Shown here: positions 1 through 7,967 of the stretch, piece after piece
Numbering within the stretch: position 1 is the stretch's first letter
How the letters are laid out: every line of letters starts with the position of its first letter
DNA from: Terrimonas pollutisoli
GTDB lineage: Bacteria > Bacteroidota > Bacteroidia > Chitinophagales > Chitinophagaceae
Length of the DNA stretch: 64,000 nt
Direction of reading: 5' to 3'
Assembly: GCF_029360765.1 (NCBI RefSeq)
Contig: NZ_JARKNA010000001.1
Coordinates: forward strand, 868,001 to 932,000
Program-made: the position numbers and the translations under genes
Notes under the pieces: model-generated
Databases searched by the model: none
Told to the model about the DNA's origin: nothing
The model's input: the letters and a program-made list of their open reading frames with translations, nothing else

Positions 1-495
1 CCTGTATCAATTGCCTTTGCAACCACCAGTTCTGATTCTGCTTTGCCAAAGGCCCTGGAAAATATGGAGAAGTTTGGCGTGCCAAGAAAGATCGTATCAT
101 TTGTAATACCTACCGGTTATACATTTAACCTCGATGGGACTACGTTATATCTTTCACTGGCCTCAGTGTTTGTGGCACAGGCAGCTGGTATGAATCTTTC
201 CTTTGGAGAGCAACTGTTGATCGGCCTGTCGCTCATGCTGACAAGTAAGGGAGTGGCAGCAGTACCACGGGCATCGCTGGTGATTTTAATCGCCACGGCC
301 AGTACGTTTAATTTCCCCTTGTGGCCCATCATGGCAATTTATGGCATTGACGAGTTGATGGACATGGCCCGTACGTCCGTAAACGTGATTGGAAATACAC
401 TGGCAAGTTGTGTGATTGCAAGATGGGAGGGAGAGTTTGATGATAAGAAGGCATTAGCTTTTAACGAAAAAGAGGCTGATACCATACTTGGATAA
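1..495 (+). CDS. Dicarboxylate/amino acid:cation symporter (DAACS), C-terminal part
   Basis: The frame is open from base 1, so the 5' part lies outside the window; 164 codons remain of a family usually 400-450 residues long. These inner-membrane proteins couple uptake of glutamate, aspartate or C4-dicarboxylates to Na+ or H+. Seen: the serine-rich hairpin tip TTSSDSALP (residues 9-17), NLDGTTLY (equivalent of the NMDGT cation/substrate motif), SKGVAAVP of the second re-entrant hairpin, and DMARTSVNVIGN in the last helix. The arginine of ART is the position that binds the acidic side chain in characterised members. The final Asn of NVIGN stands where Na+-coupled members carry a cation-binding Asp. 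DedA follows after 18 bases, so these genes probably share a transcript. Family certain; substrate and coupling ion not. Confidence 0.93.
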   Translation, partial: PVSIAFATTSSDSALPKALENMEKFGVPRKIVSFVIPTGYTFNLDGTTLYLSLASVFVAQAAGMNLSFGEQLLIGLSLMLTSKGVAAVPRASLVILIATASTFNFPLWPIMAIYGIDELMDMARTSVNVIGNTLASCVIARWEGEFDDKKALAFNEKEADTILG

Positions 496-513
496 TTAAA
501 AGAATAAAATTTT

Positions 514-1245
514 ATGACGGAGATGTTTGATATTTATTTATTGTCAGGCGGATTCATTGACAGGTTTATCAATTGGATCATTGACTACGGTGGTTTTTAT
601 ATCCTTTTATTGGTTGTGTTTGCAGAAACCGGTTTATTCATTGGTTTTTTCTTTCCAGGCGATTCATTATTGTTTGCGGCAGGCGTGTATATGAATAAAT
701 TGGCCAATGAGGTGTTCAACACAAATATTCCTGAAAATGCGTCTGTGCCGGTTTACCAATGGATGAGCATTATAATTTTAGTAATGATTGCTTCCGTATT
801 GGGGAATGTGGCTGGTTACTGGTTTGGTAAGAAAACAGGGCCTTTGCTTTTTGAAAGAAAGGATACCTGGATCTTCAAAAGAAAACATTTGATAAGAGCC
901 AAAGAGTTTTACGATAAATATGGCAAGGCAACCATCTTTCTTGCCAAGTTCCTCCCGATCATCCGCACATTTGCACCTATTGTTGCCGGCATTGTAAAAA
1001 TGAATCCCGCTCATTTTATTTTCTACAATATTGTCGGCAGCGTTGCCTGGGTTGCATCTATGATGCTGGGCGGATATTTTCTGAACAGTTGGGTGCAGCG
1101 GGAATTCGGTTTCAGCCTGCAGGATTATATCGAGCCTATTACGATCGTTATTATCCTGGTAACGACATTGCCTGTATTGTATAAATTGTTTTTTGTCAAA
1201 AAATCAGTTGTTCCCACACCTACCGATACGAATGTAAATTCCTGA
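514..1245 (+). CDS. DedA/VTT-family inner-membrane protein
   Basis: A 243-residue polytopic membrane protein of the DedA (SNARE-associated, VTT) family. Members act as lipid scramblases or flippases, including recycling of undecaprenyl phosphate or phosphatidylethanolamine, and affect envelope integrity and proton-motive force. Seen: the N-terminal motif AETGLFIGFFFPGDSLLFAA (residues about 39-58) with the conserved acidic residue and PGDSL, GNVAGYWFGKKTG near residue 100, and KFLPIIRTFAPIVAG near residue 150 with the R-x-F-x-P signature. Length is normal. An ATG two codons downstream (520) is an alternative start. The MFS gene follows after 6 bases, indicating co-transcription. DedA paralogues are hard to tell apart by sequence, so the transported lipid is not assigned. 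Confidence 0.92.
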   Translation: MTEMFDIYLLSGGFIDRFINWIIDYGGFYILLLVVFAETGLFIGFFFPGDSLLFAAGVYMNKLANEVFNTNIPENASVPVYQWMSIIILVMIASVLGNVAGYWFGKKTGPLLFERKDTWIFKRKHLIRAKEFYDKYGKATIFLAKFLPIIRTFAPIVAGIVKMNPAHFIFYNIVGSVAWVASMMLGGYFLNSWVQREFGFSLQDYIEPITIVIILVTTLPVLYKLFFVKKSVVPTPTDTNVNS

Positions 1246-1251
1246 CGAATT

Positions 1252-2496
1252 ATGCAGCCAGCCAAAACCGGTTCTATATTTAACATAGCAGTGATCGTTG
1301 CTGCTTTAGGTTATTTTGTTGATATATATGATCTGTTGTTGTTTACTATTGTACGGGAGCCAAGCTTAAATGATCTCGGAGTCAACCTTCAGGATAATAA
1401 AGCGGTGTTAGCCGCCAGTACGAAAATCATCAATTGGCAGATGGTAGGATTGTTAATTGGCGGAATAGTTTGGGGGATTATGGGGGATAAAAAAGGAAGG
1501 CTTTCTGTTTTATTTGGTTCAATTATTTTGTATTCCGTTGCTAACTTTATTACGGGCTTTGTTCAAAGTACTGATCAATATGCCTATGCCCGGTTTGTCG
1601 CCGGAATCGGCCTCGCTGGTGAGTTGGGAGCAGGTATAACACTGGTTAGTGAGTTGCTACCAAAAACAAAAAGGGGTATAGGTACTTCGATGGTTGCTGG
1701 TATCGGTTTGTTCGGCGCCGTGTTTGCTTATTTCACATTCAAATTCACGCAAGATTGGCGGCTGTGTTACAAAATTGGAGGAGGATTGGGAATAGCGTTG
1801 TTGTTCCTTCGAATAAGTGTAGCTGAGAGTGGAATGTTTAAACAGGTAAAACACCAGAACGTTTCCAGGGGTAACTTGTTAATGTTTTTTACTAACGCAA
1901 AACGTTTTAAGAAATATTTGCTTGCTATTTTGATAGGCTTGCCAACCTGGTATGTGATCGGTATTTTGGTCAATTACAGCAATCGTTTTGCAGGCGCATT
2001 TTATGACAATAATAAAATTGAGTCAGGAAGGGCTATCATGTATGCTTATGCGGCCATCGCCATCGGAGATATTACGGTTGGGCTGGTTAGCCAATACTTC
2101 AAAAGCAGGAAGAGAGCATTATACCTGTTTTATTTACTTACTATCATTTCAGGAATTCTTTTTTTCAGCGGTGCAGTCAAAAGTGATATGACGATGTACC
2201 TGGTTTGTGCATTACTGGGCTTTAGCACCGGTTTCTGGGCCATCTTTGTTACGATGGGTGCCGAACAATTTGGAACCAATCTTAGAGCTACCGCCGCAAC
2301 AACTATTCCTAATATGGTCCGTGGCGCACTGCCATTAATCAACATTCTATTTTTGGATATATTTCAAAAAAGCTGGGGCTGGGATATTGTAAAAAGCGGT
2401 ATAGTAACTGGTGTTTTGGTTATGACGATTACACTAGTCGCCGCTTATTTCACAGAGGAAACTTTTCACAAAGACCTTAATTATATAGAGGAGTAG
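1252..2496 (+). CDS. MFS transporter
   Basis: A 414-residue major facilitator protein with about 12 hydrophobic segments. The loop between TM2 and TM3 carries GDKKGRLSVLFGS (MFS motif A, normally G-x-x-x-D-x-x-G-R-R/K). TM4 contains RFVAGIGLAGELGAG followed by ELLPKTKRG, a layout typical of the sugar/metabolite:H+ symporter branches. N-terminal YFVDIYDLLLF resembles the first helix of those symporters. Third gene of the run that begins with the DAACS symporter; the 6-base gap to dedA implies a shared transcript. It ends 10 bases from the convergent glycosyltransferase gene. Substrate cannot be read from sequence; an organic acid or sugar would fit the family. Confidence 0.88.
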   Translation: MQPAKTGSIFNIAVIVAALGYFVDIYDLLLFTIVREPSLNDLGVNLQDNKAVLAASTKIINWQMVGLLIGGIVWGIMGDKKGRLSVLFGSIILYSVANFITGFVQSTDQYAYARFVAGIGLAGELGAGITLVSELLPKTKRGIGTSMVAGIGLFGAVFAYFTFKFTQDWRLCYKIGGGLGIALLFLRISVAESGMFKQVKHQNVSRGNLLMFFTNAKRFKKYLLAILIGLPTWYVIGILVNYSNRFAGAFYDNNKIESGRAIMYAYAAIAIGDITVGLVSQYFKSRKRALYLFYLLTIISGILFFSGAVKSDMTMYLVCALLGFSTGFWAIFVTMGAEQFGTNLRATAATTIPNMVRGALPLINILFLDIFQKSWGWDIVKSGIVTGVLVMTITLVAAYFTEETFHKDLNYIEE

Positions 2497-2505
2497 TTAT
2501 TGTGA

Positions 2506-3537
2506 CTATTTTACTTTTTCCATCAGTTTCGTAATAATCTTCTGCTCTGCCAATTGCTGCATGCACGCATGATCACCCCTGTAGCAAGGTTTGTTTCCAA
2601 ATACAGAACAGGGCCGGCAATACAGGTCAATTTGTACTGCATTATCGGCCGGCTGGTTCCATCCATAAAAACCGGCAAAGGGATGAGTGGCTCCCCATAC
2701 AGATATTACCTGCACACCAAACAGTGACGCTAAATGCATATTAGCAGAATCCATACTTACCATGGCATCCATGTTGCTGATGATGGCCAGTTCTTCCTTA
2801 AAAGAAAATTTACCGGCCAGATTAATACTACCGGGGAATTCTTTTTCTAAATCGGTTAGCATTGCTGTTTCTGCCTTGCCACCACCCAGCAAAAAAAGCT
2901 GCAGGTTATTTTGAGTGGATAAATTTTTCAATACAGCTTTCATTTTTGCCAGCGGATACATTTTTTCCTTATGTTTTGCAAAAGGAGCAATGCAGATATT
3001 TTTTTTTGTTGCTAACAATAACTGAGCAGCAGCGGGGGGGAGATTCTGTTTTGGAAAAACCCCTTGTAAATTATTTAAGGCGAGAGATAAGCCTAGTTCT
3101 GTAAAAACATCAGCATAACGTTGAAAAGATGTTTTTAACTGAACCAGTTTTTTGTTTTTCTTCCTGGTGAGTAGTTTTTTTTCCTGGCGGCCCTTATCAA
3201 TGGTGACTGTTTTAATTCCGGATACACGGAAAAAAAAACTGATCAGTTTTGAACGCAATACATTGTGGAGATCGGCTACCGCATCAAAGCGATACTGTTT
3301 TTTTAGTTCTTTAAACAACGTAAAAAGTCCACTTAATCCTTTGTGTCGCCCTTTTGTTTCTGCTACATACATGTTGGTTCTTTCCAGTGGCTCAAAAAGG
3401 GGCTTAAACAAATTTTGAGTTAGTACGGTGATTTGCAGATCGGGATTTTGTTGTAACAACTGTTGCAAAACGGGGACTGTCATCGCAACATCACCCATCG
3501 CAGACAAGCGAATAACAAGTATGTGCTTAAGCTTCAT
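2506..3537 (-). CDS. Glycosyltransferase family 9 (heptosyltransferase-like)
   Basis: A 343-residue cytoplasmic GT-B glycosyltransferase of family GT9, which adds ADP-heptose or related sugars to lipopolysaccharide core. Seen: N-terminal HILVIRLSAMGDVAMTVPVL (the GT9 RxSxxGD motif), a central linker, and a C-terminal half with ICIAPFAKHKEKMYP, LFLLGGGKAE, the SMDSANMHLASLFGVQVISV segment (nucleotide-sugar site D-S/T-x-x-M-H-x-A) and WGATHPFAGFYGW. The gene overlaps the upstream DUF4254 gene by 11 bases, implying translational coupling. A GT9 enzyme beside DUF4254 is a pairing I recall in Bacteroidota, so the two may act together in lipopolysaccharide or glycan assembly. Sugar donor and acceptor are not determined. 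Confidence 0.9.
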   Translation of the reverse strand: MKLKHILVIRLSAMGDVAMTVPVLQQLLQQNPDLQITVLTQNLFKPLFEPLERTNMYVAETKGRHKGLSGLFTLFKELKKQYRFDAVADLHNVLRSKLISFFFRVSGIKTVTIDKGRQEKKLLTRKKNKKLVQLKTSFQRYADVFTELGLSLALNNLQGVFPKQNLPPAAAQLLLATKKNICIAPFAKHKEKMYPLAKMKAVLKNLSTQNNLQLFLLGGGKAETAMLTDLEKEFPGSINLAGKFSFKEELAIISNMDAMVSMDSANMHLASLFGVQVISVWGATHPFAGFYGWNQPADNAVQIDLYCRPCSVFGNKPCYRGDHACMQQLAEQKIITKLMEKVK

Positions 3538-4141
3538 TGGCTTGCTGCTGGTATAGAACCGGGTTTAAAGAAGGATCATTATACATCTTCATTTGCTTAT
3601 ACACTTTCATGTATTTTCTGCCTTCAGCGATATCCTTTAGCAGTTCGTCAATGGCCTGTGAAAGATCTTTGCGTTGTTCCAGTAATATGGAAAGCTTGAG
3701 CTGGCAACTGGCAATATGTTCGGCAGAAGCATCCGGACGATCTACCTCAGCTTTCATGTGATATATTTTCAATGCCAGTATCGACAGTCTGTCGATGGCC
3801 CAGGCCGGACTTTCAGTATTAATGGATGCTCCCTGCACTGGTGTGATATTTTTATATTGATCTAAAAAGTAGCTGTCAATATATTCTACCACATCGGTTC
3901 TTTCCTGGTTCGATGTGTCAATTCTGCGTTTAATTTTTAATGCTTCCACCGGGTTGATCGACGGGTTACGTATAATATCTTCCAAATGCCATTGAACAGT
4001 GTCAATCCAGTTCTTTAAGTAAAGAAGATGTTCGATCTTATCTTTTGGATAAGGGTTGCTGGCAGGTGTGTCGATATCATCTTTTTCATGGTAGCGAATA
4101 ATACTTTCTTCAAAAATGGAATTGCACAATAAACTGATCAT
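3527..4141 (-). CDS. DUF4254 family protein
   Basis: A 204-residue protein matching my recollection of DUF4254 (Bacteroidota, function unknown): LLCNSIFEESIIRYHE at the N-terminus, LYLKNWIDTVQWHLEDIIR, then KIKRRIDTSNQERTDVVEYI and IDRLSILALKIYHM, all strongly helical and soluble. The start is placed at the ATG at 4141; a longer frame would begin at a TTG at 4171 and add ten hydrophobic residues that are not typical of the family. The stop overlaps the following GT9 gene by 11 bases. No catalytic motif or signal peptide is visible. Its constant association with glycosyltransferases suggests a role in cell-surface glycan synthesis, but that is inference. Confidence 0.8.
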   Translation of the reverse strand: MISLLCNSIFEESIIRYHEKDDIDTPASNPYPKDKIEHLLYLKNWIDTVQWHLEDIIRNPSINPVEALKIKRRIDTSNQERTDVVEYIDSYFLDQYKNITPVQGASINTESPAWAIDRLSILALKIYHMKAEVDRPDASAEHIASCQLKLSILLEQRKDLSQAIDELLKDIAEGRKYMKVYKQMKMYNDPSLNPVLYQQQANEA

Positions 4142-4246
4142 AACCAGGGGGTCAAAAATTAAAAAGTTCAAGAAGCTTCAAAGTTACACCGGTTGGATGA
4201 ACTAAGTAAACCTTTTGAACTTTTATCCTGTGCTTACCAAAAAGCT

Positions 4247-4489
4247 TTAGAATAACGCCGTAATCTTCTGCCACCAGGGCTTTTCTTTTTTTGGAAAAAA
4301 CAAGGGGTAGGCTGTATAGGCTTGTATTTCCTGTAGTATTTCCATTTCCAGCAGTGATTTTTCCTCTGCTGTCAATTCTCTTTCCTCAGAGGTGCAGGAC
4401 AGCCAGGTTTGTATCTGCCTTGCTTCGGCTGGCAAAGATTGACCGTTAAGATATCTTTGAAGTTTACGTTGTAGAATTTCCGATTTCAT
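4247..4489 (-). CDS. 80-residue FecR N-terminal-like protein (possible reduced anti-sigma factor)
   Basis: A short protein whose first 35 residues (LQRYLNGQSLPAEARQIQTW) resemble the cytoplasmic helical domain of FecR-type anti-sigma factors, which begins with a Y-L-x-G-x-(6-8)-E motif followed by W. The transmembrane helix and periplasmic FecR domain that normally follow (about 250 residues more) are absent; the chain ends after a basic, aromatic tail (KKEKPWWQKITALF). It lies 28 bases downstream of a sigma-factor-like gene in the same direction, the usual sigma/FecR order. It could be a soluble anti-sigma domain or a decaying remnant. The first half is the informative part; the assignment is tentative. 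Confidence 0.5.
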   Translation of the reverse strand: MKSEILQRKLQRYLNGQSLPAEARQIQTWLSCTSEERELTAEEKSLLEMEILQEIQAYTAYPLFFPKKEKPWWQKITALF

Positions 4490-4517
4490 GGTTAATTTTT
4501 TTGGATAAGATAAAAGG

Positions 4518-5030
4518 TTATAAAAGGTTGTTGAGCGAAAATTTATTGGTTAATGAGTGAAACATCCATTTAATTGTTGCGAAGGAATGGTAATCCGTCG
4601 GCCCCACTTGACCTGTTTGCTGGCGCAGTAACTCAGAAGGTTTATTAGTAAAGGCGAACTTTCTTCTTGCTGGTTTCCGGGCTTGTTGTAAAGCTTCTAT
4701 ACTGAACTCTTTTGAAAAACGTCTATCGTGTGCCGGCGAATCACTGGTATTCGTCAATTTTTCTGACAGGCATTTTACAACTGATTTTCTCACTTCTTTG
4801 TATAAGTAAGTGGAGATAGAAAAAGATTCTGGTAATGAATGACGCTGTTCCCAGATAGCAATAAATAATGTGCGAACGATGATCCTGGCATCTTCAGATG
4901 ACTGTAACTTCTTGAGGCAATACACGTAAAGTCCATACCAGTAGTGACGATACAATTCTTCAAAGGCATCTGTGTCGTTGAGAATGAGTCGGTCGATCAG
5001 GTGTTGATCGGTGGAAGGAATCCTGCTCAT
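4518..5030 (-). CDS. ECF sigma-70-like protein with region 2 only
   Basis: A 170-residue protein whose residues 8-95 look like ECF sigma region 2: LILNDTDAFEELYRHYWYGL, then CLKKLQSSEDARIIVRTLFI, then IWEQRHSLPESFSISTYLYK. In Bacteroidota ECF factors this is followed by region 4 with a helix-turn-helix for the -35 box; here the last 75 residues show no such motif (no LP..x..vF.l....s..EIA pattern) and end at FSLNNLL. I found no frameshift that restores region 4. It is followed by a gene for a FecR-N-like mini-protein. Either this is a reduced sigma/anti-sigma pair with another use, or both are degrading. The normal N-terminus argues against random decay. Confidence 0.6.
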   Translation of the reverse strand: MSRIPSTDQHLIDRLILNDTDAFEELYRHYWYGLYVYCLKKLQSSEDARIIVRTLFIAIWEQRHSLPESFSISTYLYKEVRKSVVKCLSEKLTNTSDSPAHDRRFSKEFSIEALQQARKPARRKFAFTNKPSELLRQQTGQVGPTDYHSFATIKWMFHSLTNKFSLNNLL

Positions 5031-5386
5031 AAAGGGTACATTTAAAAGTTAAACAATGCAGGACATTGGAAATCTTTTTTTCGAAGGAGATTGAAAAATA
5101 AAACGAATCGTTTCTCGCAGGAATGGAAATTAAAAATGTGGTGGCTCTCGCAGGATAGATCCCGTAACCGGGATGATAGAACTGAAATGAATTGAGTGCT
5201 AAACTAAACAACGTAATCTATTAGTGCAAGTATTTGGTAAGCTAATTTATTAACATGGTAAGTTTACGAACTTCTTTTAAAATGCCTGTAAATAAGCTAA
5301 TTGTACAAAAGTGCGGATGTGAATAACCTGTAGCCAATTGTAAATAATTAGTTAACCAAACAATTATAAAAAAGGTGGAACGGTCA
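5031..5386. other. Gene-free stretch, 356 bases
   Basis: AT-rich spacer between the start of the sigma-like gene (transcribed leftwards from 5030) and the end of the ABC-F gene (5387). It must carry the promoter of the sigma-like gene. I see a small inverted repeat ATCCCG/CGGGAT around 5157-5173 and AATTGT/ACAATT flanking about 5337-5372, neither with a T-tract that would make a terminator for the ABC-F gene. No convincing ORF, RNA gene or repeat family member. Confidence 0.5.
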
Positions 5387-7282
5387 TCAGATATATTCAC
5401 TTAACTCGAGCCAGCGCATTTCTTTTTCATCCAGTAGTTGTGTAACCTCACCTATTCGTACCGAAAGCTTTTGCAGTTCTTCAAAAGAAGTGCTGCCATT
5501 ATTCAACTTTTCTGTGATTGATTTTTTTTCATCAGCCAGGTCAGCAATCTCTTTTTCCAATACTTCGAACTCTCGTTTTTCTTTAAAGGAAAGTTTTCTT
5601 TTGTTACCAGTTACCGGTTTCATGTTACCGGTTTCCAGCTCTGTCTCATTTCTTACAGGTATCTGGGAACTGGCAACAGGCAACTCTTCCCTGTCTTTCA
5701 GCCACTCTCGGTATTGCGTATAATTGCCGGGGTAATCCGTTATTACACCGTTGCCTTCAAATACAAACAGATGATCCACCAGCCGGTCCATAAAGTAACG
5801 GTCGTGGCTCACGATGATCAGGCATCCAGGAAATTCACTTAAGAAATTTTCCAATACTCCCAGTGTTGGCAGATCCAGGTCATTGGTTGGCTCATCCAAC
5901 ACAAGAAAATTTGGATTTCTGAAAAGAATTGAAAGCAGGAGTAATCTTCTCTTTTCGCCACCGCTTAGTTTGCTGATATAAGTGTATTGCTTGTCCGGGT
6001 CAAACAAAAAAAGCTGGAGAAACTGGGCTGCGCTCAAAGAACCACCGCTGGCCAGTGGAAAGTGTTCCGCTATGTTTTTTACAAATTCAATGACACGCAT
6101 GTCTTCTTTCACTATCAATCCCTGCTGCGAAAAATTACCAAAGATGACAGTGTCACCGGTGTTCACTTTTCCGCTATCCGGCTTTTCGAGCCCCTGCAGG
6201 ATGTTGATAAAGGTTGATTTACCGACTCCATTTTTACCAACAATGCCAATGCGATCGCCTTTTTTGAACGTATAATCAAAGCCTTTTAAAATAATTTTCT
6301 CGCCAAAACTTTTATACACTTTTTTTAATTCAATAATCTTACCACCCAGGCGATTCATTTTCATTTGTAATTCTACCTGCTGGTCTTCAATTCTCTTCTT
6401 TGCTTTTTTCTCTACTTCATAAAAGTTATCCTGCCTGCTTTTGCTTTTGGTCGTTCTTGCTTTAGGTTGCTTACGCATCCATTCAAGTTCCTTCCGGTAA
6501 GTATTTCTTGCTTTATCGATGCTGGCAATTTCACTTTCAATGCGGGCAGTTTTCTTTTCCAGGTAATTTTCATAATCACCCTTATAAACGTATAAGTTAC
6601 TGCCATCCATTTCCCATATCTCATCACAAACGGCATCCAGGAAATACCGGTCGTGGGTTACCATCAACAATGTTACATTTTCTTTGTTCAGGTAATTTTC
6701 CAGCCACTCTACCATTTCTACATCCAGGTGGTTGGTAGGCTCATCCATTATCAGCAACACATGTTTATGCTCAAATCCGATATCGATCAATGTTTTTGCC
6801 AGGGCCACCCTCTTACGCTGACCACCACTTAATGAATTGACCGGCTGGTTCAGGTGATGAATATTTAGTTTACCCAACACCTGTTTCACTTTTGTATCAA
6901 AATCCCAGGCGCCCAGGTCATCCATCTTTTGAATAGCAGCATTTAATAGTTCGGGGTCACTGTTTTCATCCAGTGATTCAAATTGCCGGATAGCATTGAT
7001 GACAGGATGGTTATGAAAAAAAATATTGTCGAGTATTGATTTAGATTCATCAAAAACCGGCTCCTGTTCAAACAACGCCACATCAACATCTTTGTTGATC
7101 CAAACCGTGCCACTATCAGCTATTTCTTTGCCGGACAAAATTTTTAGAAGGGTAGATTTTCCTGAACCATTCCTGGCCACTAAGGAGATCTTGTCACCCT
7201 CTTCTATATGAAAAGAGATGTTTTCGAAAAGAGGTTGGATGCCATAACTCTTGGTCAGATTTTCTACAGAAACATAATGCAT
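5387..7282 (-). CDS. ABC-F family ATP-binding protein (Uup-like)
   Basis: A 631-residue cytoplasmic protein with two ABC ATPase domains and no membrane domain, typical of ABC-F translation factors that act at the ribosomal E site. Domain 1: Walker A ARNGSGKST (residues about 37-45; first Gly replaced by Ala), signature LSGGQRKRVALAKTL near 153, Walker B VLLIMDEPTNHLD. A charged inter-domain linker near 250-310 holds RNTYRKELEWMRKQPKARTT. Domain 2: GKNGVGKST, LSGGEKRRLLLLS, FLVLDEPTNDLD. The C-terminus (about 565-631) is a coiled coil (EVLEKEIADLADEKKSITEK) as in Uup, which also binds branched DNA. Residues about 533-560, between domain 2 and the coiled coil, are encoded by heptanucleotide arrays and look like an insertion. 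Confidence 0.95.
   Translation of the reverse strand: MHYVSVENLTKSYGIQPLFENISFHIEEGDKISLVARNGSGKSTLLKILSGKEIADSGTVWINKDVDVALFEQEPVFDESKSILDNIFFHNHPVINAIRQFESLDENSDPELLNAAIQKMDDLGAWDFDTKVKQVLGKLNIHHLNQPVNSLSGGQRKRVALAKTLIDIGFEHKHVLLIMDEPTNHLDVEMVEWLENYLNKENVTLLMVTHDRYFLDAVCDEIWEMDGSNLYVYKGDYENYLEKKTARIESEIASIDKARNTYRKELEWMRKQPKARTTKSKSRQDNFYEVEKKAKKRIEDQQVELQMKMNRLGGKIIELKKVYKSFGEKIILKGFDYTFKKGDRIGIVGKNGVGKSTFINILQGLEKPDSGKVNTGDTVIFGNFSQQGLIVKEDMRVIEFVKNIAEHFPLASGGSLSAAQFLQLFLFDPDKQYTYISKLSGGEKRRLLLLSILFRNPNFLVLDEPTNDLDLPTLGVLENFLSEFPGCLIIVSHDRYFMDRLVDHLFVFEGNGVITDYPGNYTQYREWLKDREELPVASSQIPVRNETELETGNMKPVTGNKRKLSFKEKREFEVLEKEIADLADEKKSITEKLNNGSTSFEELQKLSVRIGEVTQLLDEKEMRWLELSEYI
5603..5684 (-). 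repeat. Two heptanucleotide-period arrays inside the ABC-F gene
   Basis: On the plus strand 5603-5637 reads as five consecutive 7-base units of the form GTTACCR or GTTTCMW (GTTACCA, GTTACCG, GTTTCAT, GTTACCG, GTTTCCA). A second array at 5664-5684 is three 7-base units (TGGGAAC, TGGCAAC, AGGCAAC). Together they encode the linker between the second ATPase domain and the C-terminal coiled coil, keeping the frame open. The linker translates as low-complexity LPVASSQIP and ETGNMKPVTGN. The period of 7 is not a multiple of 3, so it is a DNA-level repeat rather than a protein repeat. Confidence 0.75.
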
Positions 7283-7402
7283 GCGGCAAAGATAATGTGC
7301 TGCCTGTATAAGCGGGCTTAAACTATGATTTGTTGATTATGAAAGAATTAAAAAGAATGATTTGTGGCATAGTTTTTCTATTAAGTATAGAAAATCAATA
7401 TC

Positions 7403-7963
7403 ATGACAACTAATATAATCGAAGCCATTCAGAAAAAGCTGGGATACCCATCCTTGCAAAAAATAGATCCCAATATTCAGGAGACTAAGGATAAATCGCT
7501 TAGAACAACAGAAGAGAAATTAGCACAGTCTGCAATACCCGTGGTATTGGCAGGGTTTTATAAATATACCAGCACAGATGAGGGAGCGAATGCATTGCTT
7601 AATACAGGAAGAGAAGTGAAGTGGCTGGATGAAATATTTGGTGACCAAAAGCAAAAAGCTGTAGAGAAAGTTGCCCACTATGCGGGAGTTTCTGCGGATG
7701 AAGCCGTTGCAGATATGGAACAAATTTCGAGAGAGGCTTCACAACTGATAAAAGATGCGGGTGGGGATAAACATTCGGCTGAAAAGGTAAAAACATTTAT
7801 GAGTAATCATCGGCATAATATTTTGGTTTATCTCCCGGCTGCATTGCAAGCAGGATATTTATTAGACGATAATGCGATTGATGACCGGACCAATAAAATG
7901 GAGGGGCCCGTTTCCAGTTTTATGCATAGTCTTGAAGACAAACTTGCGGGTGGCAGATCCTAA
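7403..7963 (+). CDS. Conserved-looking hypothetical soluble protein
   Basis: I do not recognise this 186-residue protein. It starts MTTNIIEAIQKKLGYPSLQK and is helical and soluble, with no signal peptide and no membrane segment. Residues 35-60 (TEEKLAQSAIPVVLAGFYKY) and 95-120 (AHYAGVSADEAVADMEQISR) look like packed helices; near 145 sits NHRHNILVYLPAALQAGYLL. The charged, Ala-rich composition and a closing segment around LEDKLAGGRS resemble stress-type cytoplasmic proteins such as DUF937-like proteins, but I cannot support that family. It has its own upstream spacer of 120 bases and runs convergently into the DnaJ-domain gene with only 4 bases between stops. Confidence 0.75.
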   Translation: MTTNIIEAIQKKLGYPSLQKIDPNIQETKDKSLRTTEEKLAQSAIPVVLAGFYKYTSTDEGANALLNTGREVKWLDEIFGDQKQKAVEKVAHYAGVSADEAVADMEQISREASQLIKDAGGDKHSAEKVKTFMSNHRHNILVYLPAALQAGYLLDDNAIDDRTNKMEGPVSSFMHSLEDKLAGGRS

Positions 7964-7967
7964 AAAA

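Noticed and set aside
4960..5211. 83-codon minus-strand frame upstream of the sigma-like gene
   Set aside because: Overlaps the sigma-like gene start in another frame and shows no coding signature.
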